Part shown: positions 11,418 through 32,123 of the stretch, piece after piece
Layout of the letters: each line of letters starts with the position of its first letter
Numbering within the stretch: position 1 is the stretch's first letter
Origin: Rhabditoides inermis
Lineage: Eukaryota; Nematoda; Chromadorea; Rhabditida; Rhabditidae
Length of the DNA stretch: 64,000 nucleotides
Assembly: GCA_963966185.1 (NCBI GenBank)
Contig: CAWZYM010000369.1
Location: 628,001-692,000 of the forward strand
Direction of reading: 5' to 3'
Program-made: the position numbers and the translations under genes
Notes under the pieces: model-generated
The model's database searches: none
What the model was told of the DNA's origin: nothing
The model's input: the letters and a program-made list of their open reading frames with translations, nothing else

Positions 11418-11501
11418 CTCCCTCCGACTCACCTTGTCGACGTCCCCAATGGAGCACACTTCGAGAAACTCCATCTGTGCCATTTTGTATCCGCCAGACA
11501 T
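8111..11501 (-). CDS. ANKRD40: ANKRD40-like ankyrin-repeat protein, about 191 aa
   Basis: Exons (right to left): 11433-11501, 11123-11184, 9581-9674, 9253-9334, 8911-8992, 8492-8562, candidate last exon 8111-8226. Phases agree throughout. The start MSGGYKMAQMEF is followed by two ankyrin units (WTALHWAARRGHEQICELL is diagnostic), then GKTPYEVCLPCHRELRALL, a Ser/Pro linker and GFVPSYIRHPAFP. The last resembles the conserved PNYLANPAFP segment that follows the ankyrin repeats in vertebrate ANKRD40, which is the main basis for the name. It is much shorter than the vertebrate protein (about 370 aa). The C-terminal domain is not convincingly seen, and the last exon is supported only by phase and by AATAAA on the minus strand near 8048. 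Role unknown; ankyrin repeats usually bind proteins. Confidence 0.72.
8580..8905. repeat. Long CT-rich low-complexity tract in the ANKRD40-like gene
   Basis: About 325 bases of CTCTC/CCCT units filling an intron. On the sense (minus) strand it is a GA tract that starts at the splice donor (GTGAGGGAGAGAGACAGG). Long open frames here are artefacts. Confidence 0.9.
9005..9130. repeat. (GA)n tract
   Basis: Imperfect GA/GGA repeats in the next intron of the same gene; on the sense strand this is CT ahead of the acceptor. Confidence 0.9.
11374..11415. repeat. (CT)n microsatellite
   Basis: Perfect CT run in intron 1 of the ANKRD40-like gene; GA on the sense strand just after the donor. Confidence 0.95.
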
Positions 11502-12691
11502 GGCTGTGCTGTGGGGCTGAAACACGTTTCCAGGGTTATATATGCAACATGTTACATGTTTGATGTCATGTTACATGTTACATAACGCTTCTAATTGACA
11601 ACAACAGCAACATCATCGAAATGATAAAGCGTCGACGACGTCCACAACCAGCAATGAGTGAACGGAGACGCATCGAGTACACGAAAAGTGCATTGTGGGA
11701 GCAAGATCTTTGTGCCAAGCTGAGAGACGATCCGATTCGTAATAAGCGGCGGTTTCGAGCGGGAAAGAGAGAGGGAGAGAGAGAGATGTCGACAATGTGT
11801 GATAGGGGCGACAGTGAGCGAGAGAGAGAGTGCATTGGCAATACGAAAATGAGAGCAATCGGCTACGCTACTATGCACACACCGACAATGCGTGTGGCAT
11901 GTGAATTGACGCACTGTATAGTGAGCGGAGGCCGGCAAGACTGTAGGGGAAGTTCGGTAATGAAAAAAGGTCGCGCGCGCGGAGCGGAGGCGGAAACTTC
12001 AAGGTCGTTCTCGTGATAGATAGTATCGCGTTTTGATATATGAGTACTTACATGGCATTAGATAGACATTTGAATCATACGACAGTGAACACAATAGTGA
12101 AATGGCTCAATGAATCACACTGATTGAGACCCCCCACGTAAGTAAAAGTAGGATATGGGAGACCACACATATGATTAAGAACTGTGCGCGTACTACTCTG
12201 TGAAAAGTGCACACATAATAGTACAATAAACAGGCATCAAAACGCAATTGACAGAAATTCGAGAAAAAATCGCGCAAAAACGAATATATTCCCATCACTC
12301 TGAACACTTGTGGTCAAAATTCCTGTAGGTCGGCACACTTTTCTTCGCGTCTCGCGTAGTCGCCGGTGAGTGCATTTCGAGTCATTTTTGCGGGTTTTCT
12401 TGCTGAATCGCTCTATTCCTGCCATTTCTCTTTATCGTTTCTTATCAGGAAGCTATGCTAGGCGTCACTTGCACATTACAGTGTCTGATTCACTTTCCCG
12501 ATAACGCACGCCACCACGACGCCACAATCGATCATGTGCTAAAAATCTAACTTTCTCGCGAGTTGTTCGGTCGTGTTTTGATATTATTGATCATATTCTG
12601 TTTATAATGTAGTGTGTTATTTACGGAATATTCACTTGTATTTTCAGCGTGGTCGCTTATCCGCGCGAGTCACCTACGCTTCCGGTTCAAG
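11502..12691. other. Divergent intergenic region
   Basis: Lies between the start of the minus-strand ANKRD40-like gene and the plus-strand start at 12692. I saw no conserved coding exon. A 131-codon plus frame at 11621-12016 has no supporting features. Confidence 0.5.
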
Positions 12692-13674
12692 ATGGCCGGT
12701 TTCGGTGGCGCGCCTTCAATGTCGGTGAGTAATGTTTTACGCTGTTCACATTTTGAAAGTGTGTTTTGTGCGGTGATCGTTTGTCAATTAGGCGATTGGT
12801 CACCCTATAGTTTGCGAGACGACGGGGTCTTGCGTTGTTTGCTTCGGTGCGCAGCTTTGAATGGATGGGGTTGGGGTGTGAGAATGTCGATAGAGTGAGA
12901 GGGTGAGCGAGTCGTGCCGAGTACCTTATTGTCACTCTTGGGCTTGCACCACTTCGTTTCGACGCCTCGCCTTTTGCGTCTTTCTGGGCATGTTGATCTT
13001 ATGACTTATGCCTCATCGCTCGTTTCGAGACGGTGTGTGCGCATTATCTGTGAAATGTCTCTATTTGAACTGTGCGATTTCTTCGTCTGCATTCTTGCGT
13101 TTCTTCACTTCCTCGCTTTATCGCCCCCACATGATTCAATAACCTTTTTGCTGGTTTAGTAATATCTATACGAGCCGCGCCCTCATTATGTTATCTTGTG
13201 TTATCGATTCTCCACCCGCCATTTGATCCAGCTAATGCGCGATTTCTGCCTGAATAACTCTTATGCGAGAGCGCGATGAGCGAGCCGCCATCGAATTCGC
13301 GGTACGTGGACACGATCTGCCGAAACAACTCGGTCGCAGTCGCCATCTCCAAGTTTGACTTGCACCGTCCGATGACGGTCGAGCAACGCCCGAAGACGTC
13401 CAAGTCACCCGAAATGACGACGTCCTCTCTCTTCAACGACGACGTGGCGTATGCCGTGTCAGACGTGCGGATGGAGGACGTGGTGGAAGATGAGGAGGCC
13501 GTGGAGGAGAAGCCCCGGCTGAGGCCCATGTTCGCCGGGATGAAGGCCATGTATGATGAGTTGCAACGGGAAGATGAGAGGAAGGAGGCGGAAGAGAAGA
13601 GGAAAGCGCCCGCTCCACCACCGCCCAATCCCGGAATCAATAGTGTAAGAACTAGTAATTTGCATATTCAATAA
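12692..13674 (+). CDS. Small hypothetical protein, acidic/charged, unknown
   Basis: A first exon 12692-12724 (MAGFGGAPSMS, preceded by AAG, followed by GTGAGT) and an open frame 13276-13674 starting MSEPPSNSRYVDTI. The main body is DFHRP-like polar sequence, an acidic stretch (VEDEEAVEEKPRLRP), a charged helix (MYDELQREDERKEAEEKR) and a Pro run. An acceptor just upstream (GCGAG, about 13269) would join the two in frame, but its pyrimidine tract is weak, so the connection is uncertain. A GTAAGA at 13644 could end the exon and lead elsewhere; otherwise it stops at 13674 next to an ATTAAA. I recognise no family. The first exon could instead be an alternative start of the kinase gene downstream, with which its phase is also compatible. 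Confidence 0.45.
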
Positions 13675-14725
13675 TTAAATACAAATTTTCTATAAGTGGT
13701 TCCCAATGTGAAGTGGCGTGTGGTTATCCGATCCTGTCACAGCGGCAGCTTTTTGTATCGGTTCTTCGCGTTCGAGTGTTTTGACGAGAGCGGATCGGCA
13801 GGAAAGGCTATCTCTCTCTCTGACTCTCTCTCTCCCTCTCCCTCCCTCTCCCCCTCTCTCTCTCCTCACTCGATCGGTCGTTGCCTTGCGGGGTGACATA
13901 TTGAGTGGGGTAGGGTAGTGAGAGAGAGAGAGTACTGTATGCACAAAAGATAACGAGAGAGTGAGTGTGCGCGCGCGACGACGCGACTTGCTTTTGTTGT
14001 GTCGTTGGGTTCTTCCGTTTTGCGCCTGAATATCTGAAACAGTGGAAAAAATTCATGTGGGGAATGGTTTCGGTATCAAAGTTCTAATGACCGGATCACG
14101 TTTTGCGAGGTTGCAATTTTGGACTAATGGATGCACTCAGTGAGTGAGTGGCAGAGGCATTTGGTCATTAGTGATTTGCGTTTGCAACCAGAATGGTGAA
14201 GTGAGGTGCGGAAAGTGCATTCTTTCGCATTGCTGGTTTGGCTTTCCTCTTTTTGTGTGAGGCTGATGCTGTGAGAGATTTCTCGCGCGACTCTCTCTCT
14301 CTCCCTCTCTTTCTCCGAGTGGACACGCTATTTTGCACCCCAGTGGCTCGCTGACTCGCGTGAATGCCTCCATGTCTGCGTCTCTCGCGCGTACAGTCAC
14401 TGTCTCGCCTGCTCACTCGCCTGCCCCTCTCTCTCTCACTCGTTGCGGCTTGTCCGGAACATTGTGTTGGCTGGCGACAGGGCTATTCAGCCACATTCCT
14501 CTAATCCTCACCGTTTCACTCCCCCCCCCCCTACCTTTCCATCCCTAGCAGCGACCTCGAATCGCCTAGCGGCTAATCCCCCGTGATTCCGCCTCGAGTA
14601 TCTCTGCTCCCATTTTGGAGGGAACTGGTCGTGGCAAAAGATTGATGATAGAGAGAGGCGGAGGGAGAGAGGCGCTTACTGATTACCACTCACTACCGAC
14701 TCGCGCTAGTTCCGTCGCGTCGGAA
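13675..14725. other. 5' flank of the kinase gene
   Basis: CT-rich patches at 13810-13865, 14289-14315 and 14520-14550. No coding exon was recognised. Probably promoter and 5' untranslated sequence. Confidence 0.5.
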
Positions 14726-23327
<8,602 letters not shown>

Positions 23328-23977
23328 TTCGCCGTCTCCCGATGTCCTTTCCTGACTGATTCGCCCAAGATTACTGATATCCTCGTATTTCTCTTCCACA
23401 TCACATCATCTTTGTATAGCACTTATCATCTTTTCGTTTCGTTTTTGCGTGTCGACCAGCTTTGAGATATGCAATATGTATGCACATTTAACGCGTAGTG
23501 GTGTAGTCTTGTGTGTGTGTGTGTGTCTTTAATATATTCTCTGAGAGAGCTCTAAACATCCCCAGTATACGGTATACACATCTACAGTACCCCATCCCGC
23601 CCAATCAAACGACCGAGACAAGTCGTGCCTTGAACATATCCCGTCTTTTCCTTTTTCCGACAAACTCTGAGCGCACACGTACAAGTAGAGTGAGAGACTG
23701 ATTTATCGATTTATTGATCCGCGATTGATTGATTGTGTATTGACTTTCCCTTACTCGATGATGCAATTCACTTCCGACTATATACCGGCAATAAATTATT
23801 TGAGAATGTTGTGGTTGGTTGGACGAGATTGTGTTGTTGTTGTTGTTCGAAGCAAGCCAAGACGTGGTTATCTAGGGTGAGCGGAAGCAGAGGGAAGATC
23901 CTCGATCATGCGTGTGTTTAGAAGCGTCGTTGTGTTGCGTAGACTAGACGCGAGACGAGGGCAGAAGGTATCCAGGG
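23328..23977. other. 3' flank of the kinase gene / INTS9 upstream region
   Basis: An AATAAA at 23790-23795 is a plausible poly(A) signal for the kinase mRNA. No other gene seen; INTS9 begins less than 200 bp further on. Confidence 0.5.
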
Positions 23978-26412
23978 ATGCAGTTGGTAGGTCTTTTATG
24001 ATCAGTTTGAATTTGTGGATTGTGCGGGAGAAAAGATGCTAGTACATAATGTAGCTGTTGAAAAATAAAAGGTGGAAGGAAGATTATGTCCGGCCACCAT
24101 TTGCCAACGACAGCTCAGGCTACGGTCATGTGTTACTCTCAGTTGTAGAGAGGAATTGTCTAGGCACCCAGTGTATGACATCAGCGGGGACGAGAGAGAG
24201 ATCACAAGCTTGGCCGTGTGGTTGCAAAAAGCGATGTGTTCAAGTGTTCTCTATCTGATACCATGAAGCAAGGTGAACTCGGAAAGAGATGTGAAGACAA
24301 ACTTGATAGTACAAACTACAAACTACAAACAGTCTCGTTCTGGTTACCTGTTTGCAGACGTACCTGTCGTGGCTGGCGTCGCAGCCGTCGACCGTGCTGC
24401 GCTGGCCGAACGCGTGCGTTTCGTTTTTTTATTACGGTTTTCAAACAATTATTATTACTTTTAATCTTTTTTTCAAAGATGCATTGGAGCTATGGATCAC
24501 CATGTGAATATGTGTCGAGGTGAAGTGCTGGTGCAACGTATTTTAGGTGGAGGAAGTAATGATTGGGTAGTTTTAGATTGGACTTGTCAAAAAAGTTTTA
24601 GATCAAATGCGGTTTGTGCCACTAGAACAGTTAATAGAATAATGAGAAGGAATTGATTTAATAGGGGGAGGAGATGAGACAGGCGAGTTTATTGATTTTG
24701 AGGAGATGCCGTGTTTGCAGTTGCGTGAAAGTTGTGTCAATAGATAGGAGACAGCAATAGCACATTGTAGGAGTTGCTCCGAAAGGAGCTGCACTACTAG
24801 AGGAAGAAGTGTTATTTGAATTATAGTAGTAGCACCGTTTATGAAATACTGATTAGTTATTGCCGGTACCGTGTGACAAATACATTGCATAGTGGTAGTG
24901 GTTTAGTTGGTTTAGCGAGTCTTCATGAATCAATGAAGAGTGGGAGGAGAAGAGTCGCACAGTGTGTTGCAATCATGGATTACTGGAAGGAGCAGCAGCT
25001 GGAGCTGAGCTTGCCGTTTCAGTTGCGTGATGCTGGACTGCCCGCTCGACTGGCAGTCGGTGCTGCACTTCGAGCCCCTAGTGGCGGCAAGGAGGTGGGT
25101 GTCTTTCATTTATCTCAAGTAGCGGTCAGTCTTTTCAAAATACTTCGAATAGCCTTCAATCTACTCCCGATATGCCTTGCGATATGCCCTCCGATTTGCC
25201 CTCGGATCACTTTAAACGACCCCAGACGACTTCGAACTACTTGCGATAACTTTGCAACGCCTTCGCTTAACTACGAATTACTGCTGATATGTGTTCGAAG
25301 AGACTGACCGCGCCTTTTGCAATTGAACACTTTGATCGAAAGAAAGGTGTGGTCAGTGTCTTCAAAACGCCTTCACAAGACAGGCGTTTTGGGGTTCGTA
25401 ATTCGGAGACCGTTGCTGTTGTGATGAAACTTTTAAAGATACTGACTTCTACTTTACTTCCTATGTAGACTTTATTTTGACTTGCGCGTTCGATTTGTGT
25501 GTATTGTTCCATGAGTGTTATGATTCAAACGTTGTCCTAGATTAGAGATGTGTGCAATGAGTAATTCTAGACTCTTTCCATTAGCTTTAGCCGAACTGCC
25601 GAACCAGAATAAGTATGATTACGACTTCATAAACAAGAATTATGTTACAATATGTTAAAGTTGTTAAAGTTAAAGACATGAAATTTGAAAAAAAAAGAAA
25701 GTTATGTTTCACGTGATGTATGTGTTTCGCGATGAGTGTGGCTAACAATATAGTATTTTTCTGTCGTCTGTTTAGATATACAAAATAATAATAATAATAA
25801 TAAATATAGTACATCCGTTGACACTGTGCTTGTTGCATGCCCTGATCATGTTTGCGAAGAACAGTAAACATCAGATTTAGATTTGTTGTGAGTTTGGCAG
25901 ATGTATGATTGACTTGACTGAAACGCCTGAAGTAGTCGCTGCATGGGCACACCGCAACTTTACTGACTTGACTTGACAGGAAGAAGGGCCTTATGGGTTT
26001 GCGAGTACACTTTCCACAATGGCTGTCGCAACGGCAATCCAAGCGTAAGACCAAGCACACCAACTCTTCACGTCGGATCCCGACAAGAAGGAACCGCCAA
26101 CAGATACTTCACGCAAATTGAACCCTTTTGTGTTTCATTTCCGTTGTATTCTTGTTATCGGCAGTAAATCAATTAAATTGTGGGTTGTAATAACAGCAGG
26201 GCCATGCTATGCCTGACTAGACTAATCTGACTGAAACCTGTAGTGACTTTCTCCGAACGAGCACAGCTCGACTTGACTGAGTTGCTTTCAGCGGCCGCCA
26301 CTCGTCGTCCTCTCAGTACCGCCCCGACCTGGGTGTGCAGCAGCTGCGCGAGACGGGCAACGGGGAGGGAGTGATGATAGCCGATCAGCCGCAGTGGCAC
26401 CCCACGCCGGTA

Positions 26413-26450
<38 letters not shown>

Positions 26451-28810
26451 AATTTCCAATCGCCGGTCGATAGAATATGCTCGATTAGCATAGTTGTATT
26501 TCTTTTCTTGGAAGGTATGATAGCGGACGAGCCGCAGTGGCGTTTAGTTCTATCCTTTGCGCTACTGGCTAGTGGGTGAGGGATCGGGTGTGAAGATTGT
26601 TGATAAATAGATAAATGATATCTGAATTTATAGTGTCATCCGTGAGCGATTTGTGTTTTCGCAATTCACATTGCGTGTGATGTTCAATTGTGGTGCTCAA
26701 TAGATATACTCTAAGTGCGTGAAGTGTGAATTTGAAAAAAAAACTCACTGGCAAAAATACGCTTTACGAGTGCATTAGTATGGATACGAATTGTTGTACT
26801 CAATGCACCGAGTATTGGTGATTTTATAACCCATCAATATTGTAACATGACATATCATTTCAATTTGTCATGCACTCCTACACTTTTCAAATTTCCAAAT
26901 GTTTTATGATAACTATTTCTTCTCTCCAGTCGCACGCGATGCAGATGGAATCGGTGGACGTGATAGTCGTGTCAAACTGGCACTCGCTCCTCGCACTCCC
27001 ATTCTATATAGGTGAGGGGGAGGGGGAGAGGGAGAGGGAGAGAGAGAGGAGGGGGAAAGAGAGAGAGAGAGAGAGAGGCAGTAAGGGAAGAACTTCTCCA
27101 GGCGACGAGGACGCGGTGGAGGGCGCGTCTGCCGGCACCGGCGGCTTCCGCGGCCTCATCTACGCCACCGAGCCGGTGCTGCACTTTGGACGGTGGGTCG
27201 AGCGAGTTGGCGTTGTTTGAAAGAAGTGGCGGTGGTTTGGGACGTGAACGGGGATCTAGACTGTAAACACGGCACAGCCCGTGCTAAGTGCTGCACTTTG
27301 GTCGTTTGGTGGACAAAGAAGTGTTCATAGTCAAGTAGCTGACTGTTTTTCCTTCCCCGTCCCGTCTCTCCTCCTCTTCCTCCAACTCGCACCCTATGCG
27401 GACCATGTTTGGGGGCGGCGCGTTTTTTCCGCCTCTTCACTCACCACGGCACGCAGACGGCGTCTGAAAAGGGCCAGTTCCATATGCCGGCTTCCATTTT
27501 CTCTTTGATGTTAGATGACATCGTACGAGATTCCGCCTAGTTGATCCTGACAGTTATAAATAACCAAGAGAACCCCCCCCCCCCCGTCATGTTTCGTCGC
27601 AATTTGAAAAACACACTCGAACCACGTTTCACGATAGAATTACTACAATACGCTATTCCGCATGAGTAATTCTCCGAACAAAAGGAGCAGATAAATTAAT
27701 ATACCTAACACTTATGCTTTGCTGTGTTTTCAGTGAATAGTTGATACTCAAGATATGATCACATCGCGAAATTGGATAAATGAATCAAATTAATAGTCCA
27801 AATTAGCAAACCACTTTCCTTTCCCTTCACCCACCGTCAGGAAATCGTCACGGGCTACTCATGTGCTCAATTCGAGCTGTTTCCGCCACTGTCGCATCAC
27901 CAATACTCTCGTTGGTGTTACGCTGGAAAATGAGAAGTGTGTGTGAGGGGATGGGAGTGGGGACGGTCCCGGCGGCGCTTCAAGCCGCTGCGTCTTGACG
28001 GTGGTGTGTCAGACGCGAAGGTGTGAGAGGTTCAGATGTTCGAAAGTTTCGAGATTGCGGTAGTGTGGGGTGTTTTTTTATTGTGTGAGATGTATGTTTC
28101 GTGGATGTGTGATTAGTGGCGGCGATGTTGCAAACATAATTTGTTTAGGAATGAAAGTGATATGTACACGTAGAACGGCAAAAAAAAAACTGCAAGACGG
28201 GTGTGGCGGGGTAGTGGACGTGTCGGGATGGAGGACTGGAGGAGTGGGAATGAGGAGGTTGCGAATGGAGGGGGGAAGGAGGGGGGGACGCTCCTCGGCT
28301 ACTGCAGTCTGCTGTCTCGGCGGTGGTGTGTCGAATGCGAAGGCTCGAGAGGTTTAGATGTTCAGAAGTTTGAACGAGATTGCGCTAGTGTGGGCTGTTT
28401 GTTTTGTGGTTGTGTAAAATGTATGTTTCGGGCGTGTGTGACTTGCGGTGGCGGTGTTGTAAACTTAATCTCTCTTTTCTTTCCGTAGCTCCAAAAACAT
28501 TTATTCACTTTGACAAAGAACATCGAGATATGTACACATAGGAGCGGTAGAAGTGTGAGAGCGATCTGGAGGGGCAGAAGCGCCAGAGTGGGAATGGGAA
28601 TTCGATGTTATTTTGGGCAATGGGAAATGAAAGTGGAGAGGAGAGAGTGCAATAGATGTTTCTTGCGGGCGAGCGGTAGTTGATAGAGCGACTACTTGCT
28701 CTCCGTCATCTGCAACTCGGCGGTGGTGTATCGGATGCGCGCGTTGATGCGGCGGAGGATGCGCCGCGAGGAGAAGAGTTGTCTGAAAGAGATAGGGTTG
28801 GAGAGAGAAG

Positions 28811-28849
<39 letters not shown>

Positions 28850-31800
28850 AGAGAGGGGGAGGGAGATGTACCTGCGCAGTCTGTCGAACTGCTCGCTCTC
28901 GTGCTGCCGTGCGGCGAGAAGGCGAACGAGGGTGGCAGAGGAGGAGGAGGAGCGGCTGGAAGGGGGATGGTTGGGAGATAGAGGAGGAGACTCACCGATG
29001 CATGAGTGAGGATGTGATGGTGAAGGAGTGATTGGAGGTGTGCTTTTATATGGCTGTACCATGCCCCATTTGCCGATGGCACGAGGGAGTCTGGTGGGGA
29101 GGGGAGGAGAGGAATGCGTTTACGACCCAGGTGCGCATGCGAGGGGAAGGGAGTCTGGTGGGGGTGGATGGAAGGGTAGCTGGAAGGGAGACGAGACTGT
29201 TTACGGTGCCAGGTGGATGGAAGGGAAGCTAGGAGTCCGGTGGATGCGGTTGTGGGACGGTTTTTCCGCATAAGAATTTTTTTGTCGAAATGTATTTATC
29301 GCATCTGGATTAAAGAATATGCGAGTAAATCTACCGGACTCGTATTCAACGTGGAAGTGAAATGGAACTGTAAAACTGGATAGAGTGGCTACTACTACTT
29401 GGATGGCATATCTGCCACTGTTGGCTCGGTATCTACTCGTCCTTGTTGTCCTTGGTCTCCTTCTCGCCCTCCTCGGCTGTCTCTCGCATCGTCTCCTCCA
29501 TGCGAGCCAGCGTGCGGTCGGCCTTCTCCTTGAACTCCTCCTCCAGTCGGCAGATGAACGAGTGCTGAAGTGAGAGCCGGCGGATGCGCGTCTGGATCTG
29601 GAAGAGAGGAGGAGCAGCTTTTTCGAAATGCGAGCAAATGTGTTTTCAAGGCGTTTTGACGTCTGTTTCGAAGACACTGACCACACCTTGATTGGAGGAC
29701 AGTGGTAGTAATTCTACCGTAGTAGACTCACCTCCTCGAGGTCCCGTCCGAACTGTGCCCGTAGTCGGTGGATGACGAGAGCATCGTGGTCGGTCGAAGC
29801 GGTGAGGTGCGAGAGCGAGCTGCAAGGAAATGATCAGGAGAGCTGGGTGGATGGAAGATGGATGGAGTAGTGATTATAGTGATATACGGAACCGGCCATA
29901 CCGAAGCGTGATAGATGACAGTGATTAGTACTGTGAATGAGCCAACCGCCGGTCGATCCACAGCTATGCCGACCACTAGATCACCACTACATGCACATAT
30001 TGCGGTATCGCATTATGTGGATGAGTAGTAGACAATAAGATGAGACGAATGCGGATGGATGTTCGATGAATAGGACTTACGCCAGCTAGATCTTGATGGA
30101 TCCGGATGATTGGATAAACTCACGCCAGCTCGTCGATGGAGCGGCGGAGGGTGTCGAGGTTGTGCATGGGTGGCGAGGCGAGTGTGGGTGACTGACTGTC
30201 CACTGTGCCTAGCTGTCTCTTGTAGTCAGATGTGCGTCGGCGGGTACGCCCCCGCCGGTGGCAGAAGGGGAAGAATGGACAGCTGGGCAGGCGAGGATGC
30301 GATCAGTTGATGTAGCATCCGAGTTGCGTAGTTCGAACTTGTTAAAAAGTCGATAAGACGGTGTCACAAGACGTTTCGGGGGTAGTGTGCGCTACATTCG
30401 AAGTAGTTTGACGAATCTCAAACTGATCAGTACTGCAGTGTTTGGTGCTGTAATGGGTGGCGGATGGGCGCTGGAGTGTCGCTTCTAATGCATTGTAGTC
30501 TGAGGATTGGCTCATGAAGTGTCGGTGAGGAAGCTGGATGTAGCAGATAAAGCGTGGCTGTGTGGCTAATGTGGCTGTAGATAACGATAGCAGTTTCGTT
30601 CGTGCAGTATTTGATATGCGATTCAAGATATTGTAAATTGTGTGACTAGGCTGATTTGGTTTGAGAAGCGAAACATATTGTTTCAAGTAAATTTTCTGAA
30701 CCCTTTTTCTGCCCAAGTTTCATTAATGAGTATGTGATATGGAAACGGGACAATTTGTGAGTGGAAGACTTCATTGTAGTTGTGTTTTGTGTTATGTTCA
30801 CCGGCCACTGCCAAAATATGTCCGTGTCCTTCCTCCTTCCTTCCTTCTTATCCGAGTGACCATGGGCGGACCGAGTTTCAGCTCACATTTCTCACAAGTA
30901 CTCCTAATCTCCAGAATTCACCTTGGACAATTCTCACCTCTGATTCCTTGAGAATGAGATGACATAACGGAAGAATATGAACTTTGTCGAGGTTCGAACT
31001 CGCGAACTGATCGCACCCACAGCAGTATCAGACGTTCACTTCTCCGAAAAAACAACAACAACTGCGTGTTGATTGACCATCCTACCCGAAAAGAATGCCA
31101 TCGTGAACAATATTCAAACTGCTGTTACCATGAAATATTTATCGATATAATGTGTTAAGACATGGGGTTATGCGAATATGTACAACATGATCTATATTGA
31201 ATGAAATGCGAGTGTGCGCGGATCAATAGTCATAGAAAGTGAGCAGCTTTTTCGCGACGATGTGCAATTGGACGTCGACGTCGGCGAGAGCGCGTGCTTC
31301 CTGGGCGGCGGCCTCGGAGTGAACGGCGAAGAAACTGGAATGTGAGGGTGAGACGGAGACGAGGGAGGAGACGGCGGCCACTCACATGTAGGCCTTCTCG
31401 TCGAACGTCTTGAAAGCGGCGTGTCGGTGCTTCTCCAGGCTCTGCTTCACGACGATGCGCTCCTGGAGAAGCGTGGAGAGCCTGTCACAGATCTCGTTGA
31501 TAGAGGCGGCGGCCTTGTCGCCACTAGGAGGCTAGGCAGTCGAATCCATCGGCAGTTGATTAGTCGTTCTTCCCGTCTCCTTTTGTAGTGACAGCGAGGG
31601 GTGTAGTTGCCGGTGGCATCCAGAGTCTGTTGTATGGATGACAGGAGGAAGGGATTCACGATCCTGGTGTGGGGAGTGGAGAGGGTTGTAAAAGGGGAAG
31701 TGGACGCTTGACTCATGGACACTAGATCTGATGAGACGACAGTGGTTTAAAAATGAATGCATTCATTTGAAACGTGCTTAATGTTCCTTGACAAATATGT

Positions 31801-32033
31801 ATCATAGGTTTGTGGCATTGTCTTTGGAGGAGTGAGGTAGTAATGTGAGCAAATTGATAAAACATAAAATTATTTGAAAATTTCAGGCTGTTGATGGAGG
31901 AGCTGCTAGAATATGTGGCGCGGATTCCGGAGACGGGCAGGGGAGAGGCGGAGGCGGAGAAGAAGTGGAAGGAGGCGACCAGGTGGGGGGGGGGGAGAGA
32001 GAGGAGAGAGGAGGGGGAGAGAGGGGGGGAGAG

Positions 32034-32123
<90 letters not shown>

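Noticed and set aside
11621..12016. 131-codon plus-strand frame
   Set aside because: No splice, promoter or composition support; basic/repetitive and lies in a divergent intergenic region.
28501..29271. 256-codon minus-strand frame
   Set aside because: It runs through the tiny gene, its introns and the promoter in one frame without respect for the splice sites; composition is repeat-driven.
29201..29686. 161-codon minus-strand frame
   Set aside because: Overlaps the last exon of the 98-aa gene in another frame; the exon frame has the helical, phase-consistent protein.
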